From assembly GCA_016795105.1 (NCBI GenBank), contig JAEUIH010000005.1:133220-197219 (forward strand): a stretch of 64,000 bases of DNA, given 5' to 3'. The stretch is from Planctomyces sp. (GTDB lineage: Bacteria > Planctomycetota > Planctomycetia > Planctomycetales > Planctomycetaceae). Shown one piece after another: positions 32,820-41,548 of the stretch. The stretch's first letter is position 1, and every line of letters starts with the position of its first letter. The position numbers and the translations under genes were made by a program. Under the pieces are notes generated by a model. It was not told the origin of the DNA, made no database searches, and worked only from the letters and a program-made list of their open reading frames with translations.

Positions 32820-34366
32820 GTCAGTCAGTGATCCGCGATCTGGTACGACGATCCCGCCACAAGGCCAGTCGAGACGACTATGCGACCGCGAAGAATGGCC
32901 TCGACTCTGTCCGAGCTGCCTTCTACGGCACAACGGGGCGATTGCCGAACACTCGAGCGGATCAGACGCGTCGTACTCGATCGATCACTGGCGGTCCCGG
33001 TGATCGTCACATGTCGCAGCTGGACCTGTGGACAGAGAGGGAAATCTCTCGGTATCTCCGAGACGAGTCCACTGTCTTCGATGGCATGATTCAAACGTGG
33101 GCTGCGGAAGTGATCCAGTGCGGTTTTCGGCTCAAGCCTGACACTGGAGAGGAAAAGCTGAACGCCGAAGTCCAGGAGGCCCTCTTTGGATGGGATGGGG
33201 ACGAGGGTTGGGCCTCAGAGTGTGACGCTCGCGGAATGATGCATTTTTGGGATCTGGTCACGCTGGGTGAAGAGACCGAACTGACAGACGGCGATGTTGC
33301 GTACTACCTCGATCCGGAAGGCAACAATGGTCGTGGTACGATTTCGATCATCGAAGGCGATCGTATCCTGACTCCTGCCTACGGCCACGAAGAACGTCCC
33401 GGTCACATTCTGATCAACGGCGTTGAGATGGATATGGCCGGTCGACCAACGCGGTTTTGGATCGCCGACGAAGCTCCGCAGTATTGTCACGCATCCAGCG
33501 AAAGTGGGCGATTTTATCCGGCGTTTGACCCAAAGAGACCGGAACTTGGCGGTGTGCTGTTTTCCGTTGAACTGCGCCGATATTCGGCTACCCGCCGGCA
33601 GCCATGGTTGAGTAGTGCCGTTCGGGCTCACGATGAGATCGACGATGTGTTCGTGGCCGTCCGGATTGCCCTTCGAAACATCGCGTGCCGTTCGACGTAT
33701 ACGAAGATTCAGAACTTCGAACAGTATCTGCAATGGCTTCAGTCCGTCGACCCGAATCTGGAAGGGGTCGCTCCGGAAGTCACTCTGGAACACACACCAA
33801 ATCCAGGTGATCACAATTATCTGAATCCAGGTGAGGAACTCGGAGTTGTTGAGACGAACGCTCCGGGCGACAACTTTGATCCGTTCATGCAGCTTCAGCT
33901 GAACATGCTGGGGCTCGGCATCGGAATGTGTCTCGAGGAGTCGACGAGGATTTTTCAGAAGTCATTCTCGTCGAGTCGAATGGCGGTCGAAGGAACCCGC
34001 CGGCGATATGAGCGACGCCAGAAGCGGATCAAACGCTGCAAGGTCTCTCCGATCCTGAAGTTCGGGGTTGCACGTCTGCAGGCTGTTGGTGATCTGCGGA
34101 AGAGTGATCGGGCCAGCCGAATTCGATCTGGATATCCCGGGTATCCCTACATGGAGCCTCAGAAGGACGCGAACGCCTCAAAGATTCTGGTCGAAACGAA
34201 GCTCCGTTCACGTCGGACCTGTGCGACCGAGATTGGCGACGATTATGACGCCGAACTGCCGTTGATTCAGGAAGAAGAAAAGCTGTTTCCAGCTCCAGCT
34301 GCACCCGCAGCAAACAGTCCGCCGGCTGATTCACAGGACGAACCCCCGGGAGATCAGGAACAGTGA
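32816..34366 (+). CDS. Portal protein (lambda gpB family)
   Basis: The protein has 516 residues from ATG 32816. Features of the lambda-type portal are present: RSITGGPGDRHMSQLDLWTEREIS, TVFDGMIQTWAAEVIQCGFRLKP, DGDVAYYL, AIRALRN-type helix (VAVRIALRNIACRS), and a C-terminal SSSRMAVEGTRRRYERRQKR segment. The protein forms the dodecameric ring at one capsid vertex. It is coupled to both neighbours. Confidence 0.8.
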   Translation: MSQSVIRDLVRRSRHKASRDDYATAKNGLDSVRAAFYGTTGRLPNTRADQTRRTRSITGGPGDRHMSQLDLWTEREISRYLRDESTVFDGMIQTWAAEVIQCGFRLKPDTGEEKLNAEVQEALFGWDGDEGWASECDARGMMHFWDLVTLGEETELTDGDVAYYLDPEGNNGRGTISIIEGDRILTPAYGHEERPGHILINGVEMDMAGRPTRFWIADEAPQYCHASSESGRFYPAFDPKRPELGGVLFSVELRRYSATRRQPWLSSAVRAHDEIDDVFVAVRIALRNIACRSTYTKIQNFEQYLQWLQSVDPNLEGVAPEVTLEHTPNPGDHNYLNPGEELGVVETNAPGDNFDPFMQLQLNMLGLGIGMCLEESTRIFQKSFSSSRMAVEGTRRRYERRQKRIKRCKVSPILKFGVARLQAVGDLRKSDRASRIRSGYPGYPYMEPQKDANASKILVETKLRSRRTCATEIGDDYDAELPLIQEEEKLFPAPAAPAANSPPADSQDEPPGDQEQ

Positions 34367-35826
34367 ACCCGCTGCACTCATTCTTTTCCGAAGCACTCGC
34401 GATGCACCAGCCTGCCCTCGAGGAACTGGTGTCGAAGATCGCGAGGGTTGGTGTCTCCCCTTCTGTGGTCAAGGATGACGCTGCGAAGGCGGGAGCGGGT
34501 CTGCCATCGCTCGATGATCTGATCGTCAGCGAATCGAACGGAGTGGCGCTCATCCCTGTGCACGGAGTGATGGTCAAACGAACCCGGGTGTTCTCCGGGT
34601 GGTTCGACACAGTACGAGTTGTCGGTGTGGACTTCTGGGCCGAGATGGTGGAAGAGCTGACGAAGCGTTCAGACATCACAGATATCGTCATCGATTTCGA
34701 CACGGGCGGTGGGCAGGTCGCCGGTACCGAACGACTGGCCAATGCGATCTGGAATGCACGTCAGACGAAGAACGTTGTCGGAGTCGCCAACGAGTTTGCC
34801 TGCTCCGCCGGACTCTGGGCACTGTCACAATGCTCGCGCGTAGTCACGACGAGAACCGCGGGTATCGGATCGCTGGGCGTGTACATGCTGCACTTCGACG
34901 ACACGAAGTTTTTGTCGGAGAACTGGGGCATCGAGAAGTCGGTCGTGTATCGCGGAAAGTACAAGGCCTCGCACGAGCGCCCCCTGGACAAAGAGCTGCG
35001 GGCCGACATGCAGCGTTTCATTGACTCAACCTATTCCGAGTTCATAGACGCAGTCGCTCGAGGACGTGGAGTCTCTGCGAATGAAGTCATCGACCGCTGG
35101 GGTGAAGCCCAGCTGTTTACTGGTAGTGAAGCGGTCAGCAACGGGCTGGCCGACGACTTCGGCACACTGCAGGAGGTGCTCGAAGAGTTGAACGCTGGCC
35201 GAAAAAGCCAGGTTTCTGTTTCTGATCCTCCTGCTGACTCTTCTCCAGATGAAGGAGACCCATCAGCCATGAAGCTCAACGCGACAGGGCAGATTCTCGA
35301 CAGTGCCGGCAAAGTCGTCGGCAGCCTCAATGAACTGGAACTGACCGCCTCAGTTCTGGGAACTCACTGCAAAGCCGTCGTTGACGAGATGATCGCTTCT
35401 GCTGTGAAAACGGCCACCCATGCCAACACCGAAACGTTCAAAGCGGAACTGGCAGGCGCCCGCAAGGCCGATCAGGAACGACTGGAAAGCCTGGTGGCTG
35501 CGGTCGGTGCTGACGATGGCGTGCAGGCGTTCCTCGCAGGGCAGTCCATCGACCAGGCCAAGGCTGGTAAAGCCGATAAGTTGGCTGCAGAGAACGAAAC
35601 CCTGCGAAAGCAGCTGGCCGACGCCCAGACAAAGCCGCAGCACGCCCCCGCTCCCTCGTTTGCATCCAGCGAACGAAGCAAGACCGGTTCCGACAAGTCC
35701 GGCACCGACAAGGCCGATCCGATGAAGGCCGACTGGGACGCGAACAAAGAGGCCTGCCAGGACACGTTCATCGAGTTCGCTCATTACAAGGCATACCGGG
35801 AGTATCAGGAAAGTAAAGAGTCCTGA
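34363..35826 (+). CDS. Prohead S49 (SppA/ClpP-fold) protease fused to scaffold region
   Basis: The protein has 487 residues from GTG 34363 (GTGA overlap). The protease part contains VALIPVHGVMVKR, DIVIDFDTGGGQVAG, FACSAGLWALSQC with the likely nucleophile Ser148, GIGSLGVYM and KSVVYRGKYKASHERPL with the lysine partner. From about residue 300 the protein becomes a helical, alanine-rich scaffold (LAAENETLRKQLADAQTK). This is the lambda C/Nu3 plan, in which the protease matures the prohead and removes the scaffold. Confidence 0.88.
   Translation: MNPLHSFFSEALAMHQPALEELVSKIARVGVSPSVVKDDAAKAGAGLPSLDDLIVSESNGVALIPVHGVMVKRTRVFSGWFDTVRVVGVDFWAEMVEELTKRSDITDIVIDFDTGGGQVAGTERLANAIWNARQTKNVVGVANEFACSAGLWALSQCSRVVTTRTAGIGSLGVYMLHFDDTKFLSENWGIEKSVVYRGKYKASHERPLDKELRADMQRFIDSTYSEFIDAVARGRGVSANEVIDRWGEAQLFTGSEAVSNGLADDFGTLQEVLEELNAGRKSQVSVSDPPADSSPDEGDPSAMKLNATGQILDSAGKVVGSLNELELTASVLGTHCKAVVDEMIASAVKTATHANTETFKAELAGARKADQERLESLVAAVGADDGVQAFLAGQSIDQAKAGKADKLAAENETLRKQLADAQTKPQHAPAPSFASSERSKTGSDKSGTDKADPMKADWDANKEACQDTFIEFAHYKAYREYQESKES
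35269..35826 (+). CDS. Nested internal scaffold protein (Nu3-like)
   Basis: An in-frame ATG at 35269 follows a strong GAAGGAGA site (35250-35257) placed inside the protease gene, exactly where the scaffold domain begins (MKLNATGQILDSAGK). Independent initiation would give a 185-residue scaffold that shares its C-terminus with the protease. This is known for lambda C/Nu3 and is inferred here from the ribosome-binding site. Confidence 0.7.
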   Translation: MKLNATGQILDSAGKVVGSLNELELTASVLGTHCKAVVDEMIASAVKTATHANTETFKAELAGARKADQERLESLVAAVGADDGVQAFLAGQSIDQAKAGKADKLAAENETLRKQLADAQTKPQHAPAPSFASSERSKTGSDKSGTDKADPMKADWDANKEACQDTFIEFAHYKAYREYQESKES

Positions 35827-35904
35827 TCTGATGCCGTTGCCGAACTGACACTTCAAACCGCCTGAAAACGGCGTTTCAACTTTCAATCACAAAGGATGTC
35901 ATAA

Positions 35905-36336
35905 ATGGCGGCTCTCGCACAAATTCAGACATACAGCGAAAACACCGGTCCCAACGGACGGGGCAAGGTCAAAGGGACCACACAAATCTTTGAAGGCGGA
36001 TTGCTCGGTCGCACCACGGCGGGCTTTCTGCGTCCATTTGCGACCGGCGACTTCTTCGCGGGCCATGCTCTTGAAGACTGTAACAACGTGGCCGGTGCTG
36101 ATGGAGCGAAGTACTGCAAGTACCGACGCGGCACGTACTACGCAACAGTTCCAGTCTTCGGCTCGGTCACCATCGCCAACATCGGTGACAGAGTCTGGGC
36201 GGTCACGGATAACCATGCAGACCTGACAATTGTCGACCCGGGTACCACGAAGACCACGACCGACCTTGTCGGCTACATCCATGACATTGATGAGTCCGGA
36301 GCGGTGATCATCAAGTTCGTTGCCCGCGACAACTAA
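35905..36336 (+). CDS. Capsid decoration-like protein
   Basis: The protein has 143 residues after AAAGGA. It is beta-rich (KVKGTTQIFEGGLLGRTTAGFLRPFATGDFF, RGTYYATVPVFGSVTIANIGD, SGAVIIKFVARDN). It lies between scaffold and major capsid genes, the usual place of gpD-type decoration proteins. Confidence 0.65.
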   Translation: MAALAQIQTYSENTGPNGRGKVKGTTQIFEGGLLGRTTAGFLRPFATGDFFAGHALEDCNNVAGADGAKYCKYRRGTYYATVPVFGSVTIANIGDRVWAVTDNHADLTIVDPGTTKTTTDLVGYIHDIDESGAVIIKFVARDN

Positions 36337-36406
36337 TCACTGCGGATCCTCGCAGGCACTTTCTGTCTCTGTTTCAGAATTCAATCAAATCACAAGGTGA
36401 AAACCT

Positions 36407-37363
36407 ATGCCTAATGCAAGTACCAAGAAACTCTCCTCGGTTGCGATCATTGGGATGATTCTGTCATTCCTCAATGCCCCAACCCGAACCCCGTGGTGCG
36501 AAAAGATCGCCCACATGAACCTCGATGCTCAGGACGATGTTCTTGAGTATGCAATCGCATCAGCAACGCCGCAGATGAGACGCTGGATTGGCGGACGAGA
36601 ATCGAAGAAACTCTTCGCGCAGTCAATCGAAGTGCGATCGGAACCGTTCGAAGCCACTGTTTTCGATCTGGTGAAGAACTGGGTGTACGACAAGACAGGC
36701 CTGTTGCGGAGTCGCGTCGCTCGTTTCACCGCACGATCTCAAACCCATTGGGACAAGCTGGCCTCCGAAGCGATTGAGCTCGGTGAAGCCACTCAGACCT
36801 ATGACGGGGCAAACTTCTTCAGCGCGACGCATTCGACGGGGAAAAGCGGGACCATCAAAAACCTCGTGGTGGCTGCTGACGTCCCGGCCCTGAATGTGAC
36901 TACTCCCAACGCACCGACCGCTGCGGAAGCAGTGGACATCATCTATGGACTGTTTACTCACTTCAAAACGTTCAAGGATGATGCTGGCGAGCCGATCTAC
37001 GAAGACCTGATGTCAATCATCGTGATGGTCCCCGTCAAGATGGGTGCCGCCTTCCAGCAGGCAGTCTCCGCGACGATTCTCGCAACCGGAGGCTCCACCA
37101 AGGACAATCCGCTGCTGAGGTCAGACTACCAGGTGGAAGTCATCGTCAATCCCCGACTGACTTCGGACACCGTGATCTACGCGTTCACGAAAGAAAACGA
37201 TCCAGCCTTGATCTGCCAACAGCAAGGAAAGGTTGAACTCAGCAACAAGGCTGAAGGCAGCGACTACGAACACGACACAGGGCAGTGGGAATTCGGCATG
37301 AAGGCTGATCGGTCTGTGGGCTTGTTCTGCTGGCAGGCGGCCCTGAAAGCCACGTTGAGCTAG
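36407..37363 (+). CDS. Major capsid protein (Mu gpT-like)
   Basis: The protein has 318 residues. The pattern PWCEKIAHM, MRRWIGGRESKKLFAQSIEVRSEPFEATVFDLVKN, GLLRSRVARF and a C-terminal DPALICQQ...FGMKADRSVGLFCWQ resembles the Mu gpT family of major head proteins (HK97 fold). Its position after the decoration gene, and the attenuator-like hairpin behind it, fit a very abundant product. Confidence 0.82.
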   Translation: MPNASTKKLSSVAIIGMILSFLNAPTRTPWCEKIAHMNLDAQDDVLEYAIASATPQMRRWIGGRESKKLFAQSIEVRSEPFEATVFDLVKNWVYDKTGLLRSRVARFTARSQTHWDKLASEAIELGEATQTYDGANFFSATHSTGKSGTIKNLVVAADVPALNVTTPNAPTAAEAVDIIYGLFTHFKTFKDDAGEPIYEDLMSIIVMVPVKMGAAFQQAVSATILATGGSTKDNPLLRSDYQVEVIVNPRLTSDTVIYAFTKENDPALICQQQGKVELSNKAEGSDYEHDTGQWEFGMKADRSVGLFCWQAALKATLS

Positions 37364-37384
37364 TCAACGAATTGAGTCCAACTC

Positions 37385-37432
37385 GGGAGGGGGCTTCGGT
37401 TGATCGCCCGGCCTTGAGGCTCCCTCCCTTTT
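37385..37432 (+). terminator. Attenuator-like terminator after the capsid gene
   Basis: GGGAGGGGGC (37385-37394) pairs with GCTCCCTCCC (37419-37428) with one G-U pair, followed by TTTTG. It lies 22 bp after the capsid stop and would reduce readthrough into the tail genes. Confidence 0.65.
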
Positions 37433-37459
37433 GTTCATTGCCACTGCCGAGAGCTTTCC

Positions 37460-37984
37460 ATGTCGTCCACCGAAATCACCAACCTGACAGCGCTGCGGAA
37501 TCTGCTCGCCGACCTGCCGACGTGGGTGACGTGGACAGGTTTGGCGACGACACCGGAACGGCTGGACCGGATTGCAGCTCCGGAGCTCTCGGACGCAATG
37601 TCGCTGCCGGCGATCTGCATCGACTTTGGTTCGGGGCGACGCATCAACCCATATGGCTCTGACTCCAGTGCCAACTTCCGACCGTCGGGGCAGTTGGTCG
37701 TGTCGGTTTATGATCTCGATGCGGTCGACTCCGGTTCCGTAACCGAACGATATACCGTGTTTGCCGACCGATTCTTCGGCTTGATTGACTCATTGATCGA
37801 GGCCGCCTCTATGGCGGAGATCATGATCAACAATGTTGTGTACCCGGACGCACCCATCATCCGGGGACCGGTCAACGTTCGATCCGCTCAGGATGAGAAT
37901 GCAGACAAGGCGGATGACGCGTTCGAAATCGATGTCTGGTTCGGCACCTTCTCATTCACATGGGGAGGTCCACCAGAATCATGA
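37460..37984 (+). CDS. Head-tail junction/tail terminator-like hypothetical protein
   Basis: The protein has 174 residues with an alternating beta pattern (FRPSGQLVVSVYDLDAVDSGS, FEIDVWFGTFSFTWG). By position it would be a connector or tail-terminator protein. No family is recognised with certainty. It overlaps the next gene by ATGA. Confidence 0.5.
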   Translation: MSSTEITNLTALRNLLADLPTWVTWTGLATTPERLDRIAAPELSDAMSLPAICIDFGSGRRINPYGSDSSANFRPSGQLVVSVYDLDAVDSGSVTERYTVFADRFFGLIDSLIEAASMAEIMINNVVYPDAPIIRGPVNVRSAQDENADKADDAFEIDVWFGTFSFTWGGPPES

Positions 37985-38616
37985 CAGTCGTTCTCAACAT
38001 CAGTGTGAAGGCACCTGCGCCTGGAGTGACCATCAGAGCATGGCGTGAGATTCTTCGGCACGCGTTCGCTGATGCAGGCAGGGTCTGGCATTCGACGATG
38101 CTGCCGAAGCACTTCGGATCAGGTGCTCGCAGAGCATATCCGGGCGTCTATAAACAGCGATCCAGAAAATGGCTGATGCGTAAACTCAGGATCGCACCCT
38201 CGGAAATACGCCGCCAGATGGGACCGACGAAACCAGGACGGAAAAGCCAGGCCGAGGTGGATCAGTACTGGGAAGAGTACAGGCGCACGGCAGACCGCAT
38301 CATTGAGGAACGCGGCGGAGCGAACTTTCTGGTCTCAACTGGGACGCTCCGCAATCTCTCAAAGCTCGCGACGTTCAGGGCCTTCCCTTCTCGTCTCTCC
38401 GTACAGATTCAAGGCACAGCCTACACACCCAGCAAACCACGGCCCAACGCGAATGGACGAATCAGCCAGCCGAACATTCGAGCCGAACTGACGGCGACCA
38501 CAAAAGCTGAACAGAATGAACTGAGAATCATCGTCTCGAAGAGGATTCGAGAAGGCGTCAAGTACTTTTTCGAGCACGGGCACGTTCCCGCAGCTCAGCG
38601 ACAAGGGATCTTCTGA
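37981..38616 (+). CDS. Neck/tail-completion-like protein
   Basis: The protein has 211 residues. The N-terminal part is basic and helical (WREILRHAFADAGRVWHSTMLPKHF, KWLMRKLRIAP), and FLVSTGTLRNLSKLATF with a later EGVKYFFEHGH resembles HK97 gp10-type proteins. The position between head and tail genes supports a neck role. Confidence 0.55.
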   Translation: MTVVLNISVKAPAPGVTIRAWREILRHAFADAGRVWHSTMLPKHFGSGARRAYPGVYKQRSRKWLMRKLRIAPSEIRRQMGPTKPGRKSQAEVDQYWEEYRRTADRIIEERGGANFLVSTGTLRNLSKLATFRAFPSRLSVQIQGTAYTPSKPRPNANGRISQPNIRAELTATTKAEQNELRIIVSKRIREGVKYFFEHGHVPAAQRQGIF

Positions 38617-39527
38617 TGACCGTTCAAAACGTCGAACTGCTGCACGGACTCAAACTCGGATCGAACTTCTTCAGCCAGCTGGAGAATGCCGATCCAACCT
38701 TCAACGACGAGCAGTTTCCGGTGACAGCCTCTGGCGATACACACCCTCGGTTCATCAGCCTAAACGGTTCGAAGGAAGAGGTTCCGTTTGCCACGCATCA
38801 GATTGGGACGCTTCTCGCACAGCTCGGCCTGTTCGGTGCCGGCGGTACAGGGGCTTATGTGCTGTTTCGCAAAGTTGCCAACAAGTCGACGCGTGTTGGT
38901 GCCGCAACTGCGGAACACACGAAGTTCACAATGGCAAGCTGGTTCTCCTACCTCATGAGTCTTTCTGCCGGCCATCGCCAACAGGCGGTTGCCCGAGGTC
39001 GAGTCATCGCGTTGTACGATGGGACAAACTCGCCGTTCGTGCGTTCCTCCGTGGCCATCAGCAGTGATACTCCGTCGACCGCGGAAAGCTTCGTACTCGG
39101 TCCCATCGCCCACAACGGAACGAAGATTGGTGGCTGCGACAACTTTTCCATGGACCTCGCTCCGAACATGATCGAGCTGGCGGATGAGTCGGATCAGGGC
39201 ACAACGTTCTGTGCAATCAACACAATCAGCCCGGTCATCACGTTTACGACCACAGCCCTCGCGGCGGAGCTGCTCCGGGGCACTGGTGTGACGACCAGTT
39301 TCAAAATCAATCTGCTGAGACGAAAGCCGGATGGCTACCTATATGGACCACTGGAAACACAGCACATCGTGATCAACGTTGCCAGGGGGATGTTCTTTGT
39401 GAACGGGCTCTCCGGCAATCCGACTCAGAAGCAGGTGTCGCTGCTTTGCCGGGGAACGGACGCCGGCGGCTACACCGATGTTCCACTCACCATGACCGTC
39501 AATTCTGCTGTCGACACGGCAGCCTAA
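38616..39527 (+). CDS. Major tail (tube) protein, by position
   Basis: The protein has 303 residues and is beta-rich (TTSFKINLLRRKPDGYLYGPLETQHIVINVARGMFFV). It lies after the neck genes and before the tape measure. A tube protein must exist here, and this is the best candidate for size and composition. It starts at a TGATG junction. Confidence 0.6.
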   Translation: MTVQNVELLHGLKLGSNFFSQLENADPTFNDEQFPVTASGDTHPRFISLNGSKEEVPFATHQIGTLLAQLGLFGAGGTGAYVLFRKVANKSTRVGAATAEHTKFTMASWFSYLMSLSAGHRQQAVARGRVIALYDGTNSPFVRSSVAISSDTPSTAESFVLGPIAHNGTKIGGCDNFSMDLAPNMIELADESDQGTTFCAINTISPVITFTTTALAAELLRGTGVTTSFKINLLRRKPDGYLYGPLETQHIVINVARGMFFVNGLSGNPTQKQVSLLCRGTDAGGYTDVPLTMTVNSAVDTAA

Positions 39528-39536
39528 GGAGAAACC

Positions 39537-39686
39537 ATGCCAGAAGAAGTGACTCAGCCGGAGGCAACACCACCGGAACCAACTCCCGCACCAGCTCCAC
39601 CAGTCGGTGTGACCGTCAATAAACGGTCAATCATGGTCGACGGCCAGCTGATAGAGATGGACGAGAAAGACCAGATCAAGGTCTAA
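39537..39686 (+). CDS. 49-residue proline-rich protein
   Basis: The reading frame starts ten bases after the tail gene stop, behind AAGGAG. The first half is a Pro/Glu/Ala linker and the second half reads VTVNKRSIMVDGQLIEMDEKDQIKV, a possible small beta hairpin. Its stop codon forms the start of the first structured RNA element. Confidence 0.55.
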   Translation: MPEEVTQPEATPPEPTPAPAPPVGVTVNKRSIMVDGQLIEMDEKDQIKV

Positions 39687-39790
39687 GAAAGAAAAGAGCC
39701 AGACCCACGGCGGCGAAGCAACAGGAATGGCTCAGACGGACCGTCCGGAAGTGTAATCGTTCTTGAGGCTCGAAACCGGACATGCATTTT
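39685..39790 (+). ncRNA. Structured RNA element, copy A
   Basis: Helix 1 is GAGCCA (39696-39701) with TGGCTC (39728-39733). Helix 2 is GTCCGG (39743-39748) with CCGGAC (39776-39781). Inside helix 2 a small TCG/CGA stem and a CGAAA segment occur. Copy B at 40136-40245 has the same order of parts with compensatory changes in helix 2. Both copies start with AAGnAAGAA, end in GGACAyrCATTT and lie just before a gene. Confidence 0.55.
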
Positions 39791-39804
39791 GAAAGAAAAA
39801 GGCG

Positions 39805-40080
39805 ATGGAAGTGGACGGCGCAACCATTACAGCGATCGCAGGAATCAGCGGAACTGTGGCCACGGCCGTCGGTGCCGCAATGAAAGTATTGTGGGCGAAA
39901 GTCTCGGAACAGCATCAGCGGGTTGAGACTGCTCTGGACGAATGCCAAAACGAGCACGCCAAAGCCGCAGAGAAGATTGATGCAGTGCAACGTGATGTTG
40001 TGTTGCTGAATAGGCACGTTGGAAGGCTCGAGGGTGCCATTCGGGCCAGAGGGATCGATCCGGAAGAAATCACTGAGTGA
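39805..40080 (+). CDS. Small membrane/coiled-coil protein, possible holin-like
   Basis: The protein has 91 residues. A hydrophobic N-terminal span (ITAIAGISGTVATAVGAAMKVLWAK) is followed by a coiled coil (VETALDECQNEHAKAAEKIDAVQRDVVLL). One-span proteins of this kind in late operons are sometimes holins or tail-associated. Its translation may be influenced by the RNA element just upstream. Confidence 0.5.
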   Translation: MEVDGATITAIAGISGTVATAVGAAMKVLWAKVSEQHQRVETALDECQNEHAKAAEKIDAVQRDVVLLNRHVGRLEGAIRARGIDPEEITE

Positions 40081-40135
40081 ATCAAGACCCGACCGTCAGC
40101 GACGGAATCCAATTGTTCGAAGTTTGACTGTCGCA

Positions 40136-40245
40136 AAGTAAGAAGAGAGCCAGCACCGAGTCGGTGAACAACGGTACTGGCTCGGACAGCCGGCTGACTG
40201 TCCGCTGGGTTATCGCAGAGGCGACCGAAAAGCGGACACACATTT
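40136..40245 (+). ncRNA. Structured RNA element, copy B
   Basis: Helix 1 is GAGCCAG (40147-40153) with CTGGCTC (40177-40183), enclosing CACC-gagtc-GGTG. Helix 2 is TGTCCGCT (40199-40206) with AGCGGACA (40231-40238), enclosing TCGC-AGAG-GCGA and CGAAA. An alternative stem GGACAG/CTGTCC (40184-40203) would exclude helix 2. Relative to copy A both strands of helix 2 differ but pairing is kept. Confidence 0.55.
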
Positions 40246-40265
40246 ACTGAGAAACTGAGAGTTTT

Positions 40266-40877
40266 ATGAACGCTCTTGAAACTGCTGAACGCCTGGCAAT
40301 TACTGGTACCGACGAACAAATCGTCTCCGTCCTGAAGTCATTGAGTCGGAACAATATTCCGTCTGCGAAAGTCCGACTCTGGCTGAGCGACAACGATCTG
40401 CTGTCGTGGGATGGATCAAGCTGGTTTGGCCGACTTGAACACAACCTGACAGCATTGCCCGTGGACCTTCAGACCGGAGTGAGAGACCTGAAAGCCCGCG
40501 TCCTCGCCGGGGATCCGATTCGCAGCGCGGAAACGAAGTTCGGTCCTCGAGTACTCGCGATCATCACCGGCATTGCAGCTGCGATGCCATCAATCGCCGG
40601 GCTGGTGGATTCGTTTTATGAGCTGGATGGCGGGAGACCTTTTTCTGCACTGACCGTTGCAGAGTTTCAGGCACAGAGAGTGGCAGCAGAGTCGGCGTTG
40701 GCAGAACAGGCCGCGGAGGAAGCACGCCAGACGGCTCGAAGGGAATTCCTTCGCGACGTCTACAACCCAGCGTACAACACTCACCTTGCTCCGATGCTGG
40801 ATGGCGGAGACGCACTGACGCCTGAGTCGATGGCATTTGCACTCGAAGCAATGGCCGCACAGATTCGAGGTGTCTGA
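40266..40877 (+). CDS. Hypothetical late protein
   Basis: The protein has 203 residues and is helical, with an alanine/glutamate-rich segment (AVAEFQAQRVAAESALAEQ-like, residues about 140-160). No domain is recognised. It begins 20 bases after RNA element copy B. Confidence 0.5.
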   Translation: MNALETAERLAITGTDEQIVSVLKSLSRNNIPSAKVRLWLSDNDLLSWDGSSWFGRLEHNLTALPVDLQTGVRDLKARVLAGDPIRSAETKFGPRVLAIITGIAAAMPSIAGLVDSFYELDGGRPFSALTVAEFQAQRVAAESALAEQAAEEARQTARREFLRDVYNPAYNTHLAPMLDGGDALTPESMAFALEAMAAQIRGV

Positions 40878-41548
40878 TGACGATCACCTATGTCGGTGCA
40901 AACGCTGCAAACGGGACTTCAGTCACGATCCCTCTTGGTCATCAAGCAGGTGATCTGATTGTTATGCTTGTGTACCGAAACGGCAGCACTGGGGCACCAA
41001 CGCCACCCAATGATTGGCTGTACTGTGATTCTGGATCGGGCACAACCAACTGGTTGGGTATCTACTGGCTGGAAGCTTCTTCAGCTTCGATGACTTCGGG
41101 AACGTGGACTAATGCCACACAGTTGGTTGCTGCGGTGTATCGTCCCGACACCGACAAACGTCTTGTTCTCACACGTGCTGCGGCGACAGGAGGTACTGCT
41201 GGAAGTGGGGGGAATATTACATACACAGGTTTGGCTCAGATGGCGACTCCTACAGATGCGTGGGTAATTGGAGGAGTCGGTCATCGATCTGTCGATACCG
41301 ACTGTCAAGTAGCCCCAACCGGAATGACGAATCGAGTGAGCCTCGCCGGGGGCTCCGCAGGTGAGATTGCTTTGCATGATTCAAACGGAACTGACGTGGA
41401 TTGGCCCTCTACAACATACACGTTGACCGCGGGAACGAGTTCTGGTTTTAGGACAATCGTTGCCCAGATGGCGGAAATGGCTATTGCCGCATCCGGAAGC
41501 GGTGGTGGAACTCGGATTCATCCACTACTTGGGAGTCTTGTGTCATGA
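40877..41548 (+). CDS. Virion-associated beta-rich protein
   Basis: The protein has 223 residues, starting at a TGATG junction. The pattern VTIPLGHQAGDLIVMLVYRNG, TWTNATQLVAAVYRPDT, IVAQMAEMAIAASGSGGG is typical of beta-sandwich proteins on phage tails or capsids. Its role is unknown. It overlaps the next gene by four bases. Confidence 0.55.
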   Translation: MTITYVGANAANGTSVTIPLGHQAGDLIVMLVYRNGSTGAPTPPNDWLYCDSGSGTTNWLGIYWLEASSASMTSGTWTNATQLVAAVYRPDTDKRLVLTRAAATGGTAGSGGNITYTGLAQMATPTDAWVIGGVGHRSVDTDCQVAPTGMTNRVSLAGGSAGEIALHDSNGTDVDWPSTTYTLTAGTSSGFRTIVAQMAEMAIAASGSGGGTRIHPLLGSLVS

